Part shown: positions 6,650 through 7,825 of the stretch, in pieces | Numbering within the stretch: position 1 is the first letter of the stretch | How the letters are laid out: every line of letters starts with the position of its first letter | Source of the DNA: Pseudomonadota bacterium | GTDB lineage: Bacteria; Pseudomonadota; Gammaproteobacteria; Burkholderiales; Burkholderiaceae_C | NCBI GenBank assembly: GCA_023460715.1 | Contig: JAEWPH010000078.1 | Span: forward strand, 1 to 7,825 | Direction: 5' to 3' | Length of the DNA: 7,825 bases | The notes under the pieces: generated by a model | Databases searched by the model: none | Seen by the model: the letters and a program-made list of their open reading frames with translations, nothing else | Told to the model about the DNA's origin: nothing | Made by a program: the position numbers and the translations under genes

Positions 6650-7582
6650 ATGTCTGCAACCGTAGGCGGCACGACCGCATTGGGTGACAACGCCGCACGG
6701 CAACTAGCCAACGCCACCAAGACCGCGCCCCAGCTGGACACCATCAGCCCGCGCTGGCTCACGCACCTGCTGCAGTGGGTGCCGGTGGAGGCGGGCATCT
6801 ACCGCCTCAACAAGGTGAAGAATCCCGAGGCGATCAAGGTCACCTGCACCGCCAAGGAAGAAGAGAACCAGCTGCCGCGCACCTACGTCGACTATGAGGA
6901 GCACCCGCGCGAGTACTTCCTCAACGCGGTCTCCACGGTGCTGGACGTGCACACCCGCGTCTCCGACCTGTACAGCAGCCCGCACGACCAGATCAAAGAA
7001 CAGCTGCGCCTGACGATCGAGACGATCAAGGAGAACCAGGAGAGCGAGCTGATCAACAACCCGGACTATGGCCTGCTGGCCCAGGTCACGGACGAGCAGC
7101 GCATCTTCCCCCTGACCGGCGCGCCCACGCCCGACGATCTGGACGAGCTGCTGACCAAGGTGTGGAAGGAGCCGGCCTTCTTCCTGACCCACCCGCTGGC
7201 CATCGCCGCCTTCGGCCGCGAAGCCACGCGCCGCGGCACGCCGCCGCCCACCGTGAGCCTGTTCGGCTCGCAGTTCATCACCTGGCGCGGCATCCCGCTG
7301 ATCCCGTCCGACAAGGTGCCGGTGGCCGACGGCAAGAGCAAGATCCTGCTGCTGCGCGTGGGCGACAAGCGCCAGGGCGTGGTCGGCCTGTTCCAGCCGG
7401 GCCTGCCGGGCGAGCAGGGGCCGGGGCTGTCGGTGCGCTTCATGGGCATCAACAACCACGCCATCGCCTCCTACCTGATCTCGCAATACTGCTCGCTGGC
7501 CGTGCTGACCCACGATGCGCTGGCCGTGCTGGACGATGTCGAGGTCAACAAGTACCACGACTACCCGGACACCTACAAGTGA
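6650..7582 (+). CDS. srpI: Family 2A encapsulin nanocompartment shell protein (SrpI-like)
   Basis: This protein should self-assemble through an HK97-type fold into an icosahedral protein shell in the cytoplasm; characterised family 2A shells have 60 subunits and enclose a cysteine desulfurase. I recognise the family from the N-terminal arm and its neighbour, LGDNAARQLANATKTAPQ (11-28) and ISPRWLTHLLQWVPVEAGIY (32-51), from the central IFPLTGAPTPDDLDELLTKVW (152-172), and from the C-terminal SVRFMGINNHAIASYLISQYCSLAVL (261-286). The 310-residue length fits family 2A; family 2B shells carry an inserted cyclic-nucleotide-binding domain, which is absent here. Only two cysteines occur (C66, C281). 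The start at 6650 is supported by AGGGAG at 6638-6643, 6 bp upstream. The next gene starts 16 bp downstream and has the low-complexity N-terminus expected of the cargo. Serine acetyltransferase and rhodanese genes upstream agree with known family 2A loci. A role in sulfur storage follows from work on relatives in Synechococcus (SrpI) and Acinetobacter, not from this sequence. Confidence 0.93.
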   Translation: MSATVGGTTALGDNAARQLANATKTAPQLDTISPRWLTHLLQWVPVEAGIYRLNKVKNPEAIKVTCTAKEEENQLPRTYVDYEEHPREYFLNAVSTVLDVHTRVSDLYSSPHDQIKEQLRLTIETIKENQESELINNPDYGLLAQVTDEQRIFPLTGAPTPDDLDELLTKVWKEPAFFLTHPLAIAAFGREATRRGTPPPTVSLFGSQFITWRGIPLIPSDKVPVADGKSKILLLRVGDKRQGVVGLFQPGLPGEQGPGLSVRFMGINNHAIASYLISQYCSLAVLTHDALAVLDDVEVNKYHDYPDTYK

Positions 7583-7598
7583 AGCGCAAGGAGCGGCC

Positions 7599-7825
7599 AT
7601 GACCCTCGCTTCCTTCTCACCGGGCGCCAGCGCGCCCGGGGCACCCATCGATCCCGCCGTGCTCGCGCGCATGGCCAATGCCCTGTTCCAGGCCTTGCCC
7701 GGTGACAGCGCGGGCCCCACGGCGGCGTATACGGCCGGCGGGTTCCCGTCCGCAGCAGCGGCTGCGCCGTCCGTGCACGCGCTGGGCAGCGGCGTGGCCC
7801 CTGGCGTGCAGGCGCCCGGCAACAT
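7599..7825 (+). CDS. Encapsulin cargo cysteine desulfurase, N-terminal part (cut by window end)
   Basis: Only the first 75 codons are present and the frame is open to the edge. The start has a strong AAGGAG at 7588-7593, 5 bp upstream. The sequence is rich in Ala, Pro, Gly and Ser with no folded-domain signature, apart from one likely amphipathic helix, IDPAVLARMANALFQALP (17-34). Family 2A encapsulin operons place a SufS-like, PLP-dependent cysteine desulfurase directly after the shell gene. That enzyme begins with a long disordered segment that directs it into the shell, which is what this looks like. The desulfurase domain itself would lie beyond the window, so the catalytic identity is inferred from position and from the N-terminal character. 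It would convert cysteine to alanine and sulfane sulfur inside the compartment. Confidence 0.8.
   Translation, partial: MTLASFSPGASAPGAPIDPAVLARMANALFQALPGDSAGPTAAYTAGGFPSAAAAAPSVHALGSGVAPGVQAPGN

Noticed and set aside
6704..7825. A 373-codon minus-strand open frame opposite the shell gene
   Set aside because: The + strand carries a recognisable encapsulin with a good ribosome binding site. The antisense product has only repetitive Val/Gln/Arg/Asp composition.

Overview
The window is very GC-rich and every gene I can support lies on the + strand. Codon use, protein sequences and intergenic style point to a betaproteobacterium of the Comamonadaceae (Acidovorax-like). This is a judgement from sequence style, not a search result. 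The theme of the window is sulfur: methionine import, sulfane-sulfur handling, the first step of cysteine synthesis, and a protein nanocompartment for cysteine-derived sulfur.

Left part (1-4467): a methionine ABC importer. metN (ATPase, 69-1115) and metI (permease, 1120-1785) are tightly coupled, and metQ (periplasmic binding protein, 3602-4399) follows 1.8 kb downstream. Between metI and metQ sits a methyl-accepting chemotaxis protein (1925-3508), so the usual metNIQ order is interrupted. metQ has its own candidate promoter and ends at a strong rho-independent terminator (4432-4467). Its signal peptide lacks a lipobox cysteine.

Middle part (4468-6276): a 234-bp gene-free stretch contains paired inverted repeats that resemble a Comamonadaceae intergenic element. 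After it come a single-domain rhodanese (4702-5181) and a 308-residue serine O-acetyltransferase of the SrpH/EpsC type (5350-6276), separated by 168 bp.

Right part (6305-7825): a small XRE-type regulator (6305-6574), then a family 2A encapsulin shell protein related to SrpI (6650-7582). Starting 16 bp after the shell gene is the N-terminal part of a gene whose Ala/Pro/Gly-rich, low-complexity beginning fits the disordered cargo-loading domain of the encapsulin-associated SufS-like cysteine desulfurase (7599 to beyond the window end).

Working model: MetNIQ imports methionine, the acetyltransferase feeds cysteine synthesis, the encapsulated desulfurase removes sulfur from cysteine, the shell holds that sulfur, and the rhodanese may move sulfane sulfur in or out. 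The XRE protein is a plausible local regulator. The encapsulin system is the most notable content. The family is known, but its arrangement here beside a methionine importer, a chemoreceptor and repeated TTGAA motifs in front of the shell gene deserves a closer look.
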